Of a DNA stretch of 64,000 bases, positions 17,247-25,909 are shown piece after piece. The notes below the pieces were generated by a model. The model had not been told where the DNA came from. It did no database searches and worked only from the letters and a program-made list of their open reading frames with translations. Origin of the DNA: JAIBJN01 sp963775625 (lineage in GTDB: Bacteria; Actinomycetota; Thermoleophilia; Gaiellales; Gaiellaceae). Made by a program: the position numbers and the translations under genes. The stretch spans positions 1 through 64,000 of the forward strand of contig CAVZJM010000011.1 in assembly GCA_963775625.1 (NCBI GenBank). The letters are read 5' to 3'. The stretch's first letter is position 1, and each line of letters begins with the position of its first letter.

Positions 17247-18889
17247 ACGTCGCGGTAGTTCCAGCCTCCGAGGTTGAACCACGCGCTCGGCACGACGCCC
17301 TGTACGTGGTTCCCGACGGCGTCGAGGATCTCCAGGTTCGCCCAGACGATGTAGCCGCCCTCGTCGTACTGGACCTGCTGAACCTGCGTCCAGAGATCGA
17401 TGGCGGTCGCTTCGTCGGTCGCTCCCTGCGCTGAGCGGACGAGCTCGTCGAAGTCGGGGTCGCGCCAGTGAGTCTCGTTCCAGATCGCGTCGGAGAGGAG
17501 CGCCTGCTCGTACCAGAGCCCGAGCGCGCTGTAGGTCCAGAACGACTGCCCGAAATCGAGCTTCGTGTAGATCTTCGACGTGTCGAAGTACGCGTTCGGG
17601 TCTTCCTTCTTCACGTTGACCGTGACCCCGGCGTCCTTCGCCATCTCGGCGAAGAGCGTGGCGGCCTCGACGAAGCCGGGAACGATCTCGGACGTGTGGA
17701 GCGTGACCTCGAGGTTCTCCTTCCCCGCCTCGGCGAGGAGCGCCTTCGCCTGCTCGATGTCCTGTTCGCGGGACGGAATGTCGGCCGCGAAGTTCCAGAG
17801 GCCCTTGCCCGGGAGGTCGTTCGCGACCGTCGCGAAGCCGAGCAGCGCGCGGTCGATCAGCCCCTGCCGGTCGGGGATGAGCCGGAACGCCTCCCGGACG
17901 AGCGGGTCGTCGAACGGCGGGGTGTCGACGGCCATGTAGAAGACCTGGATCGCGGTCGGGCTGGGAGCCCGGATCACCTGGACCTGGCCCGAGTCGAGGT
18001 GCACCTTGGCCTGCGTCGGCTCGATCTGGCTCATCATGTCGATCTGGCCGTCGAGGAGCGCGTTCAGCCGGGCGGCGTTGTCGGAGATCGAGATGTCCTC
18101 CCACTCGTCGACGTAGGGCTTGCCCTCCTCCCAGTAGTTCGGGTTCCGGCTCGCGAGGCTCCTCTCACCGGCGGTGAAGGACTCGATCATGAACGGGCCC
18201 GTGCCAACCGGCTGCGTGAAGTCGGTCGTCCCGTCCTTGATGACGACGTTGTTCTGCTGGGTGAAGGAATCCGGCAGCCGCGCGTTCGGGCCCTTGAGCG
18301 GAACCTCGAGCGTGAAGTCGTCGCTCGCCCTGAGCGCGTCGAGCTGGATGTTCGTCGAGGCGGCGTGCGCCACGTGCTTCTTGCTTCCCCAGCTTTGGAT
18401 CGTGTAGATGACGTCCGCCGCCGTGAACGGCGACCCGTCGTGCCAGACGACGTCCGGGCGAAGCGTGAACTGCCAGACGGTGGAGTCGGCGTTCGGCTCC
18501 CACTCGAGAGCCAGGCCGGGAGCCAGCGTGAGGTCGGGCTCCACGCGCACGAGCAGGTCGTAGACGTTGACATAGCGCGAGGCGTCGATGAACGACGACC
18601 CCAGGGCAGGGTTGAAGTTTTCCGCCTTGCCGCTGCCGACGTGGCCGACGCGGAGACGCCCACCCTGCTTCGGCCCGGCCGCCGCATCCCCGCCCCCGGT
18701 GACGACGGCTACTTCGTCGTCGCCGCCGCAGGCCGCAAGGACGCTCGCCGCGCTGAGCCCGACGCCTGCTGCAGCGGCACCCCGCAGCAGGTCACGCCGA
18801 CTCAGGGGGCGTTCGAAGACCAGGATGGGGACCCGCTTCGCCTGCTCCTCCTCGCGACGTCCGGTCGGTCGACTCCCGTCTTCGCCCAT
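17231..18889 (-). CDS. ABC transporter substrate-binding lipoprotein, SBP_bac_5 family, Tat signal
   Basis: A 552-aa binding protein of the oligopeptide/nickel/saccharide type. The N-terminus carries a twin-arginine motif SRRDLLRGAAAAGVG and a lipobox ASVLAACGG, so it should be exported folded and lipid-anchored. The mature part shows NFNPALGSSFID, LALEWEPNADSTVWQFTLRP, VVWHDGSPFTAADV and PVGTGPFMIESFTAGE, all standard for the family. Some relatives bind xylo- or manno-oligosaccharides rather than peptides. ATG at 18889 follows a GGAGAGGAGAGG tract. It is the first gene of the operon that ends with the enolase-superfamily gene; operator-like sites lie just upstream. Confidence 0.94.
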   Translation of the reverse strand: MGEDGSRPTGRREEEQAKRVPILVFERPLSRRDLLRGAAAAGVGLSAASVLAACGGDDEVAVVTGGGDAAAGPKQGGRLRVGHVGSGKAENFNPALGSSFIDASRYVNVYDLLVRVEPDLTLAPGLALEWEPNADSTVWQFTLRPDVVWHDGSPFTAADVIYTIQSWGSKKHVAHAASTNIQLDALRASDDFTLEVPLKGPNARLPDSFTQQNNVVIKDGTTDFTQPVGTGPFMIESFTAGERSLASRNPNYWEEGKPYVDEWEDISISDNAARLNALLDGQIDMMSQIEPTQAKVHLDSGQVQVIRAPSPTAIQVFYMAVDTPPFDDPLVREAFRLIPDRQGLIDRALLGFATVANDLPGKGLWNFAADIPSREQDIEQAKALLAEAGKENLEVTLHTSEIVPGFVEAATLFAEMAKDAGVTVNVKKEDPNAYFDTSKIYTKLDFGQSFWTYSALGLWYEQALLSDAIWNETHWRDPDFDELVRSAQGATDEATAIDLWTQVQQVQYDEGGYIVWANLEILDAVGNHVQGVVPSAWFNLGGWNYRDVWLDV

Positions 18890-18911
18890 GAGCGCCTCTC
18901 CTCTCCGTTAC

Positions 18912-18923
18912 GAAATCGGTTGC
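18912..18923. promoter_or_regulatory. LacI-type operator candidate O1
   Basis: GAAATCGGTTGC is an imperfect inverted repeat centred on CG, the layout of LacI/GalR family operators. It lies 23 bases upstream of the binding-protein start codon on the minus strand. The same 12-mer with one change occurs 99 bases away at 19011. Likely bound by the LacI protein encoded within the operon. Confidence 0.5.
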
Positions 18924-18967
18924 TACCGCCAGTGCTCGAGAGATTCCCGGTGAATCCAGCCTCCGCG

Positions 18968-18996
18968 TTGACCTCCGCTTGGCTCCATGGTACGTT
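18968..18996 (+). promoter_or_regulatory. Possible sigma-70-type promoter for the divergent SDR gene
   Basis: TTGACC (18968-18973) is followed after 17 bases by TACGTT (18991-18996). Transcription from here would run rightward into the SDR at 19065 and pass through the operator candidate at 19011, which would fit repression by LacI. The -10 match is imperfect. Confidence 0.35.
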
Positions 18997-19010
18997 CCTG
19001 CCCAGTCTAG

Positions 19011-19022
19011 GAAACCGGTTGC
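19011..19022. promoter_or_regulatory. LacI-type operator candidate O2
   Basis: GAAACCGGTTGC contains the perfect core AACCGGTT and matches the site at 18912 in 11 of 12 bases. It lies 43 bases before the GTG of the SDR at 19065 and just downstream of the predicted promoter at 18968. Two sites about nine to ten helical turns apart would permit looping by a tetrameric LacI-type repressor. Confidence 0.55.
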
Positions 19023-19064
19023 GCGAGCCAATCATTCGCCGCCGGAAAAGTCAAGAGGAGGACG

Positions 19065-19790
19065 GTGAACGAGTTCGACTTCCACGGACGCGTTGCGCTC
19101 GTCACCGGCGGCGCGGGCGGGATCGGCGCGGCCACGGCGGCGCGGCTCGCGGCATCCGGCGCGCTGGTCGCGGTCCTCGACCTCGACCCGGGCCCGGATC
19201 TCGACGGCGGGCTTCGCATCCAGGCCGACGTGACGCGCTCGGCCGAGCTCGAGGCGGCGGTCGCCCGCGTGGAACAGGAGCTCGGCCGGCTCGATGCCCT
19301 CGTGTGCTGCGCGGGTGTCAGCGGAGAGTCCTTGCAAACCGTCGACGTCCCCGACGCGGAATGGGAGCGCGTCTTCGCCGTCAACTCGAGCGGTGTCTTC
19401 TTCGCCAACCGTGCCGCGCTGCCGGGAATGCTCTCGCGCGGCTACGGCCGGATTGTCAACGTCGCCTCGATCGCGGGCAAGGAGGGCAACCCGATGGCGG
19501 CCGCCTATTCGGCCTCCAAGGCGGCCGTGATCGCGATGACGAAGGCGATCGGCAAGGACGTGGCCGGGTCGGGCGTTCTCGTCAACTCGGTCGCGCCTGC
19601 GGTCGTCGACACCCCAATGCTCGGCGACATGACGCAGGAGCACCTCGACTACATGGTCGCCCGGATTCCGCTCGGGCGTATCGGCAATCCCGTCGAGGTC
19701 GCGCACCTGATCGCCTTCCTGGCGAGTGAAGAGATGGCGTTCGCCACCGGTGCCTGCTTCGATCTCTCCGGCGGTCGCGCGGTCTACTGA
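19065..19790 (+). CDS. SDR-family NAD(P)-dependent dehydrogenase
   Basis: A 241-aa classical SDR with VTGGAGGIGAATAA, VCCAGVSGES in the NNAG position (the usual Asn is replaced by Cys), NVASIAGKEGNP and YSASKAA as catalytic Tyr and Lys. It ends FATGACFDLSGGRAVY. GTG at 19065 follows AGAGGAGGA, a strong ribosome site. It is transcribed divergently from the sugar operon, and the shared region holds the two LacI-type sites, so it is probably co-regulated and acts on the same sugar pathway. Confidence 0.88.
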   Translation: MNEFDFHGRVALVTGGAGGIGAATAARLAASGALVAVLDLDPGPDLDGGLRIQADVTRSAELEAAVARVEQELGRLDALVCCAGVSGESLQTVDVPDAEWERVFAVNSSGVFFANRAALPGMLSRGYGRIVNVASIAGKEGNPMAAAYSASKAAVIAMTKAIGKDVAGSGVLVNSVAPAVVDTPMLGDMTQEHLDYMVARIPLGRIGNPVEVAHLIAFLASEEMAFATGACFDLSGGRAVY

Positions 19791-19859
19791 GCGAGTATGC
19801 GCTCGAGTCCCACCCAGGCACGGCGCAAACCGCCTAGAGACACGCCCTAGACTTCGAGC

Positions 19860-22800
19860 GTGCCGCTTTGCACGAAGTGCGGCGAGGAGAACTCGGAGCG
19901 GGCACGCTTTTGCACTGCCTGCGGGGTGCGGCTGGCCGGCGGGACCAGCCGGGAGCGGCGGAAGCTCGCGACGATGCTCTTCTGCGACGTCATGGGCTCG
20001 ACCGCGATGGGCGAGCGCTTCGACGCCGAGGCGGTTCGCGACTTCATGCTCCGCTACTTCGACGAGATGCGGGCGGCGATCGAGCGGCACGGCGGCGCGG
20101 TCGAGAAGTTCATCGGCGACGCCGTCGTCGGGGTCTTCGGCGTTCCGGTCGCGCACGAGGACGACGCCCTCCGCGCGGTGCGGGCGGCGGCGGAGATGCA
20201 AGAGCGCGCCGCGGGCCTGAACGAGGAGTTCGAGCGTGGCTACGGCCGTCGCATCGCGCTGCGGATCGGCGTCAACACCGGCGAGGTCGTCACCGGCGAG
20301 CTCAGCGCCGACAGGCCGATGGCGTCGGGGGACCCGGTCAATGTCGCCGCGCGCCTCGAGCAGTCCGCGCGGCCCGGCGAGATCCTGGTCGGGCAGCAGA
20401 CCTACCTGCTCACGCGCGGCGCGGCGTCCCTCGAGCCCGTCGAGCCGCTCACGCTCAAGGGAAAGTCAGAGCAGGTCGCCGCCTACCGTCTGCGCTCGGT
20501 CGCGCCCGACGGGTCGGCGTACGCCCGGCGGCTCGACGTCGAGCTCGTCGGCAGAGAGGCGGAGCTCGCGGTGCTCGAGACCGCCTTTGCGTCGTGCCTG
20601 GAAGAGCGGCGCTGTCGCGTGGTCGAGATCGTCGGCGAGGCGGGCGTCGGCAAGTCCCGTCTCGTCGCGGAGTTCGTCCGGACGGTGGCATCAGGCTCGA
20701 CGGTCCTGCGCGGGCGCTGCCTCTCCTACGGCGAGGGGATCACCTACTGGCCGCTCGCCGAGGTCGTGCGGCAGGCCGCGGGCGTCGACGCGGCCGACAC
20801 GCCGGACCGAGCCCGGGCGCGGATCGCCGAGCTCGCCTCCGCCGGTCCCCACGGGGAAACGGTCGCCGGCCTGGTGGCCGTCGCGGTCGGGCTCAGCGAG
20901 GCGAGAGCCACTCCGGAAGAGATCGCCTGGGCGGCTCGGAGGCTGCTCGCGGCCCTGGCCCGCGACCAGCCTGTCATCCTCGTCCTCGACGACCTGCAGT
21001 GGGCGGAGCCGACGTTCCTCAGCCTCGTCGACTCGCTGTCCGGGATCGAGGCTCCCGTCGTGCTTCTAGCCCTCGCCCGGCCCGAGCTCCTCGAACGGCC
21101 CGAGCTTGAGGAGCGCGACGAGGCCGTGGTCATCAGGCTCGAGCCGCTGCCCGCGGATGCCTCGGCGGCGCTCGTCGAGCGGACGCTCGACGGCAGCCTC
21201 GCCGGCGACCTGCGCGACCACGTGATCGAGGCGGCCGGCGGGAATCCGCTCTTCCTCGAGGAGCTCCTCGCGATGCTGATCGACTCCGGCCTGCTGCGCC
21301 GGAGCGACGGCGGCTGGGTCGCGGCCGCCGACAAGTCGTCCTTTCCGCTGCCGCCGACACTCGAGGCGCTCCTCGAGAGCCGGCTCGACCTGCTCGACGA
21401 GGTGGAGCGGGAGGTGATGGAGCGCGCGTCGGTCGAGGGGAAGATCTTCCGCTTCGAGACGATCGAGGCCTTGTCCGCTCCGAGCGAGCTGGAAGGACTG
21501 GCGGCCACGCTCGATGCGCTCGCGGACAAGGGCCTCGTCCACCCGACCATCCTGTCCGGCGAGCCAGCCTTCCGCTTCCGCCACCTGCTCATCCGCGACG
21601 TCGTCTACCGGGGGATTCCGAAGAGGCTGCGCGCGGAGCTCCACGAGCGCTTCGGCGGGTGGCTCGAGGAGAAGGCCGGCGACCGAACGGCCGAGCTGGC
21701 CGAGGTAATCGGCTACCACTTCGAGCAGGCGTGCGGCTACCGGCGAGAGCTCCGGCCTCTCGACCACGAGGGCGAGGCCATCGCCCAGAGGGCAGCCGGG
21801 CGGCTCGAGGAAGCTGGATTCAGAGCGCTCTCCAGGGGCGACCTCTTCGCGGCGATCAACTTGCTGCAGCGGGCGGTCGCGCTCCTGAGTGACGACGATC
21901 CCGCCCGCCGGCGGCTCCTCCCGGAGCTGGGAGCGGCGCTCGCCGAGGCGGGAAGGCTCTCGGAGGCAGCCGCGATCCTCGCCGAGGCGCGCCGGCTTGC
22001 CGACGCCGCCGGCGACGAGCGGCTCGAGGCGCGGGCGCACGTCGAGGAGCTTGTCCTGCGCCTCCAGGTCGACGCGGGGAGGGCGATGGCGGAGGCCCGA
22101 CGAGCAGGCGAGCGTGCCGGCCGCACCTTTGGGGAGGCAGGGGACGACGTCGGGCTCTGCCGCCTCTCCTATCTCCAGGCGCAGGTGCACTGGGTCGAAG
22201 GTCGCGCGGCCGCGGCGGAAAAGGCGTGGGAGCGCGCCGCGTCCTACGCCCGGCGGGCGGGCGACCAGCGCCTTCTCGCCGACATCCTGCGGTGGATCCC
22301 TTCCGCCGTGCTCTTCGGCCCGACGCCTGCGCCGGAAGGCATCCGGCGCTGTCAGGAGATCAGGCAGCTCCTGCGCGGCAATCTGCGGGCCCAGAGCGAG
22401 ATCCTGCCGGCGCTGGGCGGGCTCTATGCGATGACCGGGCGCTTCGAGTCTGCCCGCGAGCTCCTCGCCGAGAGCGACGCGATTCTCGAGGAGCTCGGGT
22501 TTACGCTCCACTCGGCTCCGGAGTGGGCCGCCTTCGTCGCGCTGCTAGCGGGCGATCCCGCCACGGCGGAAGGACGACTGCGGGCCGGCTACGAGCGCCT
22601 CGGCGCGATGGGCGAGACGGGGCTCCTTTCAACCACTGCGGCGCTTCTGGCGAGGGCGATCCATGAGCAAGGTCGCTACGACGAGGCCTACGCGTTCACC
22701 GAGGTCAGCGCGGAGGCGGCGGCGCTCGAGGACGTCGGCACGCAGATCATGTGGAGGGCGGCCCGGGCCAGGATTCTCGCCGGCCAGGGCCGCCTGGACG

Positions 22801-23027
22801 AGGGGGAGAAGCTGGCCCGCGAGGCCGTCGCGCTCGCGGAGGGGACGGACCTCGCCTCAGATCGGGGGGACGCTCTCCTCGATCTGGCGGAGATTCTCCG
22901 CGCATCGGCCCGTCTCGAGGAAGCAGGAGCCGCCGTGCGGCGGGCGCTCAGCCTCTACGAGCGGAAGGTGAATCTCGTCGGGGCCGAGAAAGCCCGCTCG
23001 CTCCTGGCGGAGCTCGAGCCGGTTTGA
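19860..23027 (+). CDS. Class III adenylate/guanylate cyclase with AAA ATPase and TPR-like region
   Basis: A 1055-aa multidomain signalling protein. Residues 4-21 form a zinc ribbon (CTKCG, 10 residues, CTACG). A class III cyclase domain follows with both metal-binding Asp residues, Asp43 in FCDVMGST and Asp87 in FIGDAVVGVFG, and INTGEVVTGEL. A large AAA/STAND ATPase has Walker A GEAGVGKSR (about residue 258) and Walker B VLVLDDLQWAEP (about 374). The C-terminal 450 residues are Ala- and Arg-rich helical repeats resembling TPRs. The GTG start at 19860 has only a weak ribosome site. The product would be a cyclic nucleotide made in response to an unknown signal; the cNMP-binding protein at 6078 is a possible reader (speculative). 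Confidence 0.9.
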   Translation: MPLCTKCGEENSERARFCTACGVRLAGGTSRERRKLATMLFCDVMGSTAMGERFDAEAVRDFMLRYFDEMRAAIERHGGAVEKFIGDAVVGVFGVPVAHEDDALRAVRAAAEMQERAAGLNEEFERGYGRRIALRIGVNTGEVVTGELSADRPMASGDPVNVAARLEQSARPGEILVGQQTYLLTRGAASLEPVEPLTLKGKSEQVAAYRLRSVAPDGSAYARRLDVELVGREAELAVLETAFASCLEERRCRVVEIVGEAGVGKSRLVAEFVRTVASGSTVLRGRCLSYGEGITYWPLAEVVRQAAGVDAADTPDRARARIAELASAGPHGETVAGLVAVAVGLSEARATPEEIAWAARRLLAALARDQPVILVLDDLQWAEPTFLSLVDSLSGIEAPVVLLALARPELLERPELEERDEAVVIRLEPLPADASAALVERTLDGSLAGDLRDHVIEAAGGNPLFLEELLAMLIDSGLLRRSDGGWVAAADKSSFPLPPTLEALLESRLDLLDEVEREVMERASVEGKIFRFETIEALSAPSELEGLAATLDALADKGLVHPTILSGEPAFRFRHLLIRDVVYRGIPKRLRAELHERFGGWLEEKAGDRTAELAEVIGYHFEQACGYRRELRPLDHEGEAIAQRAAGRLEEAGFRALSRGDLFAAINLLQRAVALLSDDDPARRRLLPELGAALAEAGRLSEAAAILAEARRLADAAGDERLEARAHVEELVLRLQVDAGRAMAEARRAGERAGRTFGEAGDDVGLCRLSYLQAQVHWVEGRAAAAEKAWERAASYARRAGDQRLLADILRWIPSAVLFGPTPAPEGIRRCQEIRQLLRGNLRAQSEILPALGGLYAMTGRFESARELLAESDAILEELGFTLHSAPEWAAFVALLAGDPATAEGRLRAGYERLGAMGETGLLSTTAALLARAIHEQGRYDEAYAFTEVSAEAAALEDVGTQIMWRAARARILAGQGRLDEGEKLAREAVALAEGTDLASDRGDALLDLAEILRASARLEEAGAAVRRALSLYERKVNLVGAEKARSLLAELEPV

Positions 23028-23058
23028 GATGATCTGCGGCAAATCGAGGAGGTAGGCG

Positions 23059-23436
23059 ATGGCCCACGCAAACTTCAAGGACGACGCGAAACTGCTCGGA
23101 GGGGACAGGGCGAAGGTGGGCGGGCCGCTCGTTTGGGGCCAGGACGACACGGGCGCGCTCATCTACACCATGGTCTGCCAGAGCATCGGGCACGACAACA
23201 CCGTCGGGCGTGAGGTGGCGCCGCTGGAGCTGACGCCAGGGGCGACAGAATGGGAAATCGAGGTCCTGCGCTGCTCAGGGGAGCCTTTCGTCGAGGGCAT
23301 GGCAGCCGCCACCGCCCTCGCCATCTTTACGAACACCGAGGGCGAGTTCGCCAGCTACAGCTGGACGGACTGCGTCCATCTGAACTCGGGGACGGAGCAC
23401 TCGGAGACCGAGCACGCGGGCACGGCCGCGTCGTAG
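23059..23436 (+). CDS. Uncharacterised 125-aa protein
   Basis: A 125-aa protein of unknown function, 31 bases downstream of the cyclase/ATPase gene and with a good ribosome site (GGAGG, eight bases before ATG 23059). It starts MAHANFKDDAKLLGGDRAKV and contains PLVWGQDDTGALIYTMVCQS and FASYSWTDCVHLNS. No signal peptide or membrane segment is seen. Alternating hydrophobic and polar residues with many Thr, Glu and Gly suggest a small beta-rich fold. Placement suggests cotranscription with the cyclase. I do not recognise a family. Confidence 0.7.
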   Translation: MAHANFKDDAKLLGGDRAKVGGPLVWGQDDTGALIYTMVCQSIGHDNTVGREVAPLELTPGATEWEIEVLRCSGEPFVEGMAAATALAIFTNTEGEFASYSWTDCVHLNSGTEHSETEHAGTAAS

Positions 23437-23468
23437 CGGACTCCTGAAGGCGCCAGCTGGCGGGGTGG

Positions 23469-24452
23469 TCAGGCGGGGTCTTCGACCCGTTTCAGCCAGG
23501 CTTCCCGCCAGTAGGGATAGATCGCGCGAGGGCAGGAGCGATGGTAGTCGCCCGCGCAAATGACGCCGTCGAGGATCACGCAGTCGCGCTTGATCCTCAG
23601 CATCCGTCCGGTCTTCTCGTCGATGATGCTCTCCATTCGGCGCAGCACCCGCGCCCGCCGTCCGCAGTAGTTGAGCATCTCCCCGTCGAACCGAAGTCCC
23701 TGCGTCTTGTCCTCCCCGTCCAGTGTCGCGAAGATCTCCTCTCGGCTCTTGATCTCGACGATCTCCCCAGGTTGGAGACCAAGCGATCCGGTGGGTGTGC
23801 TTCCGTTCGCCGCCTTGCCTTCGATGAACGGGTAGCGCTTGCACCCCCGGATGAGGCAGAAGCGCGGGAGGAGGCGTGCGTTCGCTCGCTGAAATCGGTT
23901 GAACAACCCGACCAGAAGCGCCCGGATCACCCGCGGTACCGTCGAATTACCGGAGGTAACGTCCTGCACGTATTGGCTCGGCTCCCACCACGGAAGCAGT
24001 CCCTTCGACGCTTTCAGAAGCTCGGTCGCCTGACACGAGAACAACGTTTGGCCGGCTTCGTTCGTTCCAACCTGAGTCGCGCCGAGTAGCGTCTCCCGGG
24101 AAACTCCCGCGGCTTCGGTTTCCGGAGCCCGCTCTCCCTCCTGCGAGTCGACTGGGCGCAGCCACGCTTCCTTCCAGAACAGGAGGCAGCCGGCCTGGCA
24201 GCCGCCGTGCGCGGAGCCGTCACAGCGCAGCTCCTCGAGATGTACGGCGCTCTCCATGCGCCGAAACTGCTGCCACTCGATCGTGTCACAAGCCTTGTGC
24301 GCGCGCGCCCTGACCCGGAAGCGCTGCCCGCAGAAGCCGAGCATCTCCGGCATGAACGGCAGGCCGTCCACCTTGCCGTCGGCATCGAGCGTTCGGAGAA
24401 TTTCCTCTTCGCTCCGAACCTCCACCACATCTCCAGCTCGCAGGGCGTTCAT
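23469..24452 (-). CDS. Unknown protein with two copies of a Cys/His domain
   Basis: A 327-aa protein of unknown function built from a duplicated domain of about 95 residues (6-101 and 229-323) joined by a 125-residue linker. Both copies begin GDVVEVRSEEEI / GEIVEIKSREEI, continue with a G-F/Y-CG motif (Cys41, Cys263), and carry C-x-G-x-x-H-x-x-C (Cys77, His82, Cys85; Cys299, His304, Cys307), then eight residues on a W-x-E-A-W-L motif. The spacing of Cys, Cys, His and Cys is identical in both copies, which suggests a metal site per domain. The linker has FCLIRGCKRYPFIEG and a short hydrophobic run near 177-184. It borders the exopolysaccharide locus. ATG at 24452 lacks a strong ribosome site. 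Confidence 0.75.
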   Translation of the reverse strand: MNALRAGDVVEVRSEEEILRTLDADGKVDGLPFMPEMLGFCGQRFRVRARAHKACDTIEWQQFRRMESAVHLEELRCDGSAHGGCQAGCLLFWKEAWLRPVDSQEGERAPETEAAGVSRETLLGATQVGTNEAGQTLFSCQATELLKASKGLLPWWEPSQYVQDVTSGNSTVPRVIRALLVGLFNRFQRANARLLPRFCLIRGCKRYPFIEGKAANGSTPTGSLGLQPGEIVEIKSREEIFATLDGEDKTQGLRFDGEMLNYCGRRARVLRRMESIIDEKTGRMLRIKRDCVILDGVICAGDYHRSCPRAIYPYWREAWLKRVEDPA

Positions 24453-24470
24453 GTCAGCAGTATGAGCGGG

Positions 24471-24785
24471 CTAATCCCAAAGCGATTGAATCGTCTGCGC
24501 AAGCACCGCGTACGCAATTGCGACTAGCCCGAGCCGAAGCGTCCAGTCATTCCTGTTCCACCCTGTCCAGACTGCGATGACACCGGCGACGAGCGCGAGT
24601 ACCCCATCCCACTCGAAGAGGCCGAAGAAGACGAGCCGCACGACGTCATCGGGCACAGACACGTAGTCGAAGAGAATCTGGAGCCCGTAGCCAGTCGAAG
24701 AGAGAATCGTCGCGCCCAGCGCGATCCAGCCCCAGGTGTTTGCTGAGTCCGTGATCGACCGATGTGTCTCACGTACTTCCGTCAA
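24471..24785 (-). CDS. Small membrane protein, unknown function
   Basis: A 104-aa protein with about three hydrophobic segments (around residues 18-40, 45-68 and 80-100) and a polar N-terminal tail. The frame overlaps the end of the upstream glycosyltransferase gene by 17 bases, so it is probably translated by coupling and belongs to the polysaccharide locus. No family is recognised. The C-terminus ends LAQTIQSLWD. Confidence 0.65.
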   Translation of the reverse strand: MTEVRETHRSITDSANTWGWIALGATILSSTGYGLQILFDYVSVPDDVVRLVFFGLFEWDGVLALVAGVIAVWTGWNRNDWTLRLGLVAIAYAVLAQTIQSLWD

Positions 24786-25869
24786 GCAGGCTTAGCATCT
24801 CGTTTGCGGTTCGATCCCAGCTGAAGGCCATACCATCGCGAGCCGCGGCTTTCCTCATCGTTGCATAGCGATCGGGCTCTTGAAGAACTTCGGCGAGGGC
24901 CTCGGCCACTTGTTCTCCGTCAGCGTCGGGTGGAAACCGCAAGCCGGCGCCCTTGGGATCGACGATGCCGCCCACGGCTGTCGCGATGATCGGTATGCCG
25001 AGGCGAAGGTACTCCAGCGTCGAGAACCCGGACGCCTCGACGCGAGAAAGCAGGCATCCGAAGTGAAAGCTCCTGACGATCTCGACGAAGCGTTGGAACT
25101 CCCGAGCCTTGTTGACGTATCCGAGCGATCTCAGGGACGAGTGAACCGGGAGGAGACTAGGATCGGGCCCGAGAACGACGACTTCGACGTCGTATCCCAT
25201 GCCCTTGAGGATCGAAGCAGCCTCGAGAAGAATCGGCCCGCCCTTTCGCTCCCAGTCGATCCCGATGAGCCCCAGCCGCAGCGGCGACAGCTCTCCGTTC
25301 CACTCTTCCGGAGGAGAGAGTGAGTCTTCGTCGAGATTTGCGGCGGGAAGGATCGTGCGTACCTTGTCCGGCGGCACGCCGTAGGAGGAGACGACGTCCT
25401 CGGAGCACCAATCGCTCATGCCGACGACGTAGCGGGCACTGAGGTACGCCTCGCGCTCACGCGCGAGAGCATCGGCTCTTACACGCCGCCCGATGCGGTA
25501 GTCGTACTCCTCGAACCACTGGCGCATCGTCGCGTCGATGTAGTACGTGATCGGCTCGCGAACGGCATCCCGAGGGGGGAGCAGCTGGTAGTGGCTGATG
25601 TACTCATCCATCTCGCCCGTAACCTCCCGGCGAGGCCAGACCGTCCGCCCGTATCTTCGGGAGTAGGTCCAGCCGCCCGGGCGGTCGAGCGTGAGCGGTC
25701 GCAGCGCGTTCCAGATGAAGCGCCTGGTGCGGAGCTCCTCGGGCCGAAGGACGACCCCCGAGTGCAGAAGCCCGTTCTTCATGCCCGCCTTCAGGAAGAA
25801 ATGCGGGATGTTGCTGAAGGTGGCGAGATTGCGGGGATCACCGTTTGCGACCAGGCCTCGGTTCGTCAC
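24769..25869 (-). CDS. Glycosyltransferase, GT4-like
   Basis: A 366-aa GT-B fold glycosyltransferase. The C-terminal half shows LGLIGIDWERKGGPILLEAA (Rossmann start with conserved Arg and Lys), VVVLGPDPS, and the E-x7-E motif in SRVEASGFSTLEYLRLGIPIIA followed by TAVGGI, which binds the nucleotide-sugar. The N-terminal half lacks the usual GGxE glycine-rich loop because sequence before residue 1 is short. GTG at 25869 is the only start in range, with a poor ribosome site. It transfers a sugar within polysaccharide repeat-unit assembly; donor and acceptor unknown. Confidence 0.85.
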   Translation of the reverse strand: MTNRGLVANGDPRNLATFSNIPHFFLKAGMKNGLLHSGVVLRPEELRTRRFIWNALRPLTLDRPGGWTYSRRYGRTVWPRREVTGEMDEYISHYQLLPPRDAVREPITYYIDATMRQWFEEYDYRIGRRVRADALAREREAYLSARYVVGMSDWCSEDVVSSYGVPPDKVRTILPAANLDEDSLSPPEEWNGELSPLRLGLIGIDWERKGGPILLEAASILKGMGYDVEVVVLGPDPSLLPVHSSLRSLGYVNKAREFQRFVEIVRSFHFGCLLSRVEASGFSTLEYLRLGIPIIATAVGGIVDPKGAGLRFPPDADGEQVAEALAEVLQEPDRYATMRKAAARDGMAFSWDRTANEMLSLLDGST

Positions 25870-25909
25870 GTGACTCGATTCGCCTGAGCGCCCGGCGCGC
25901 CGTTCGATC

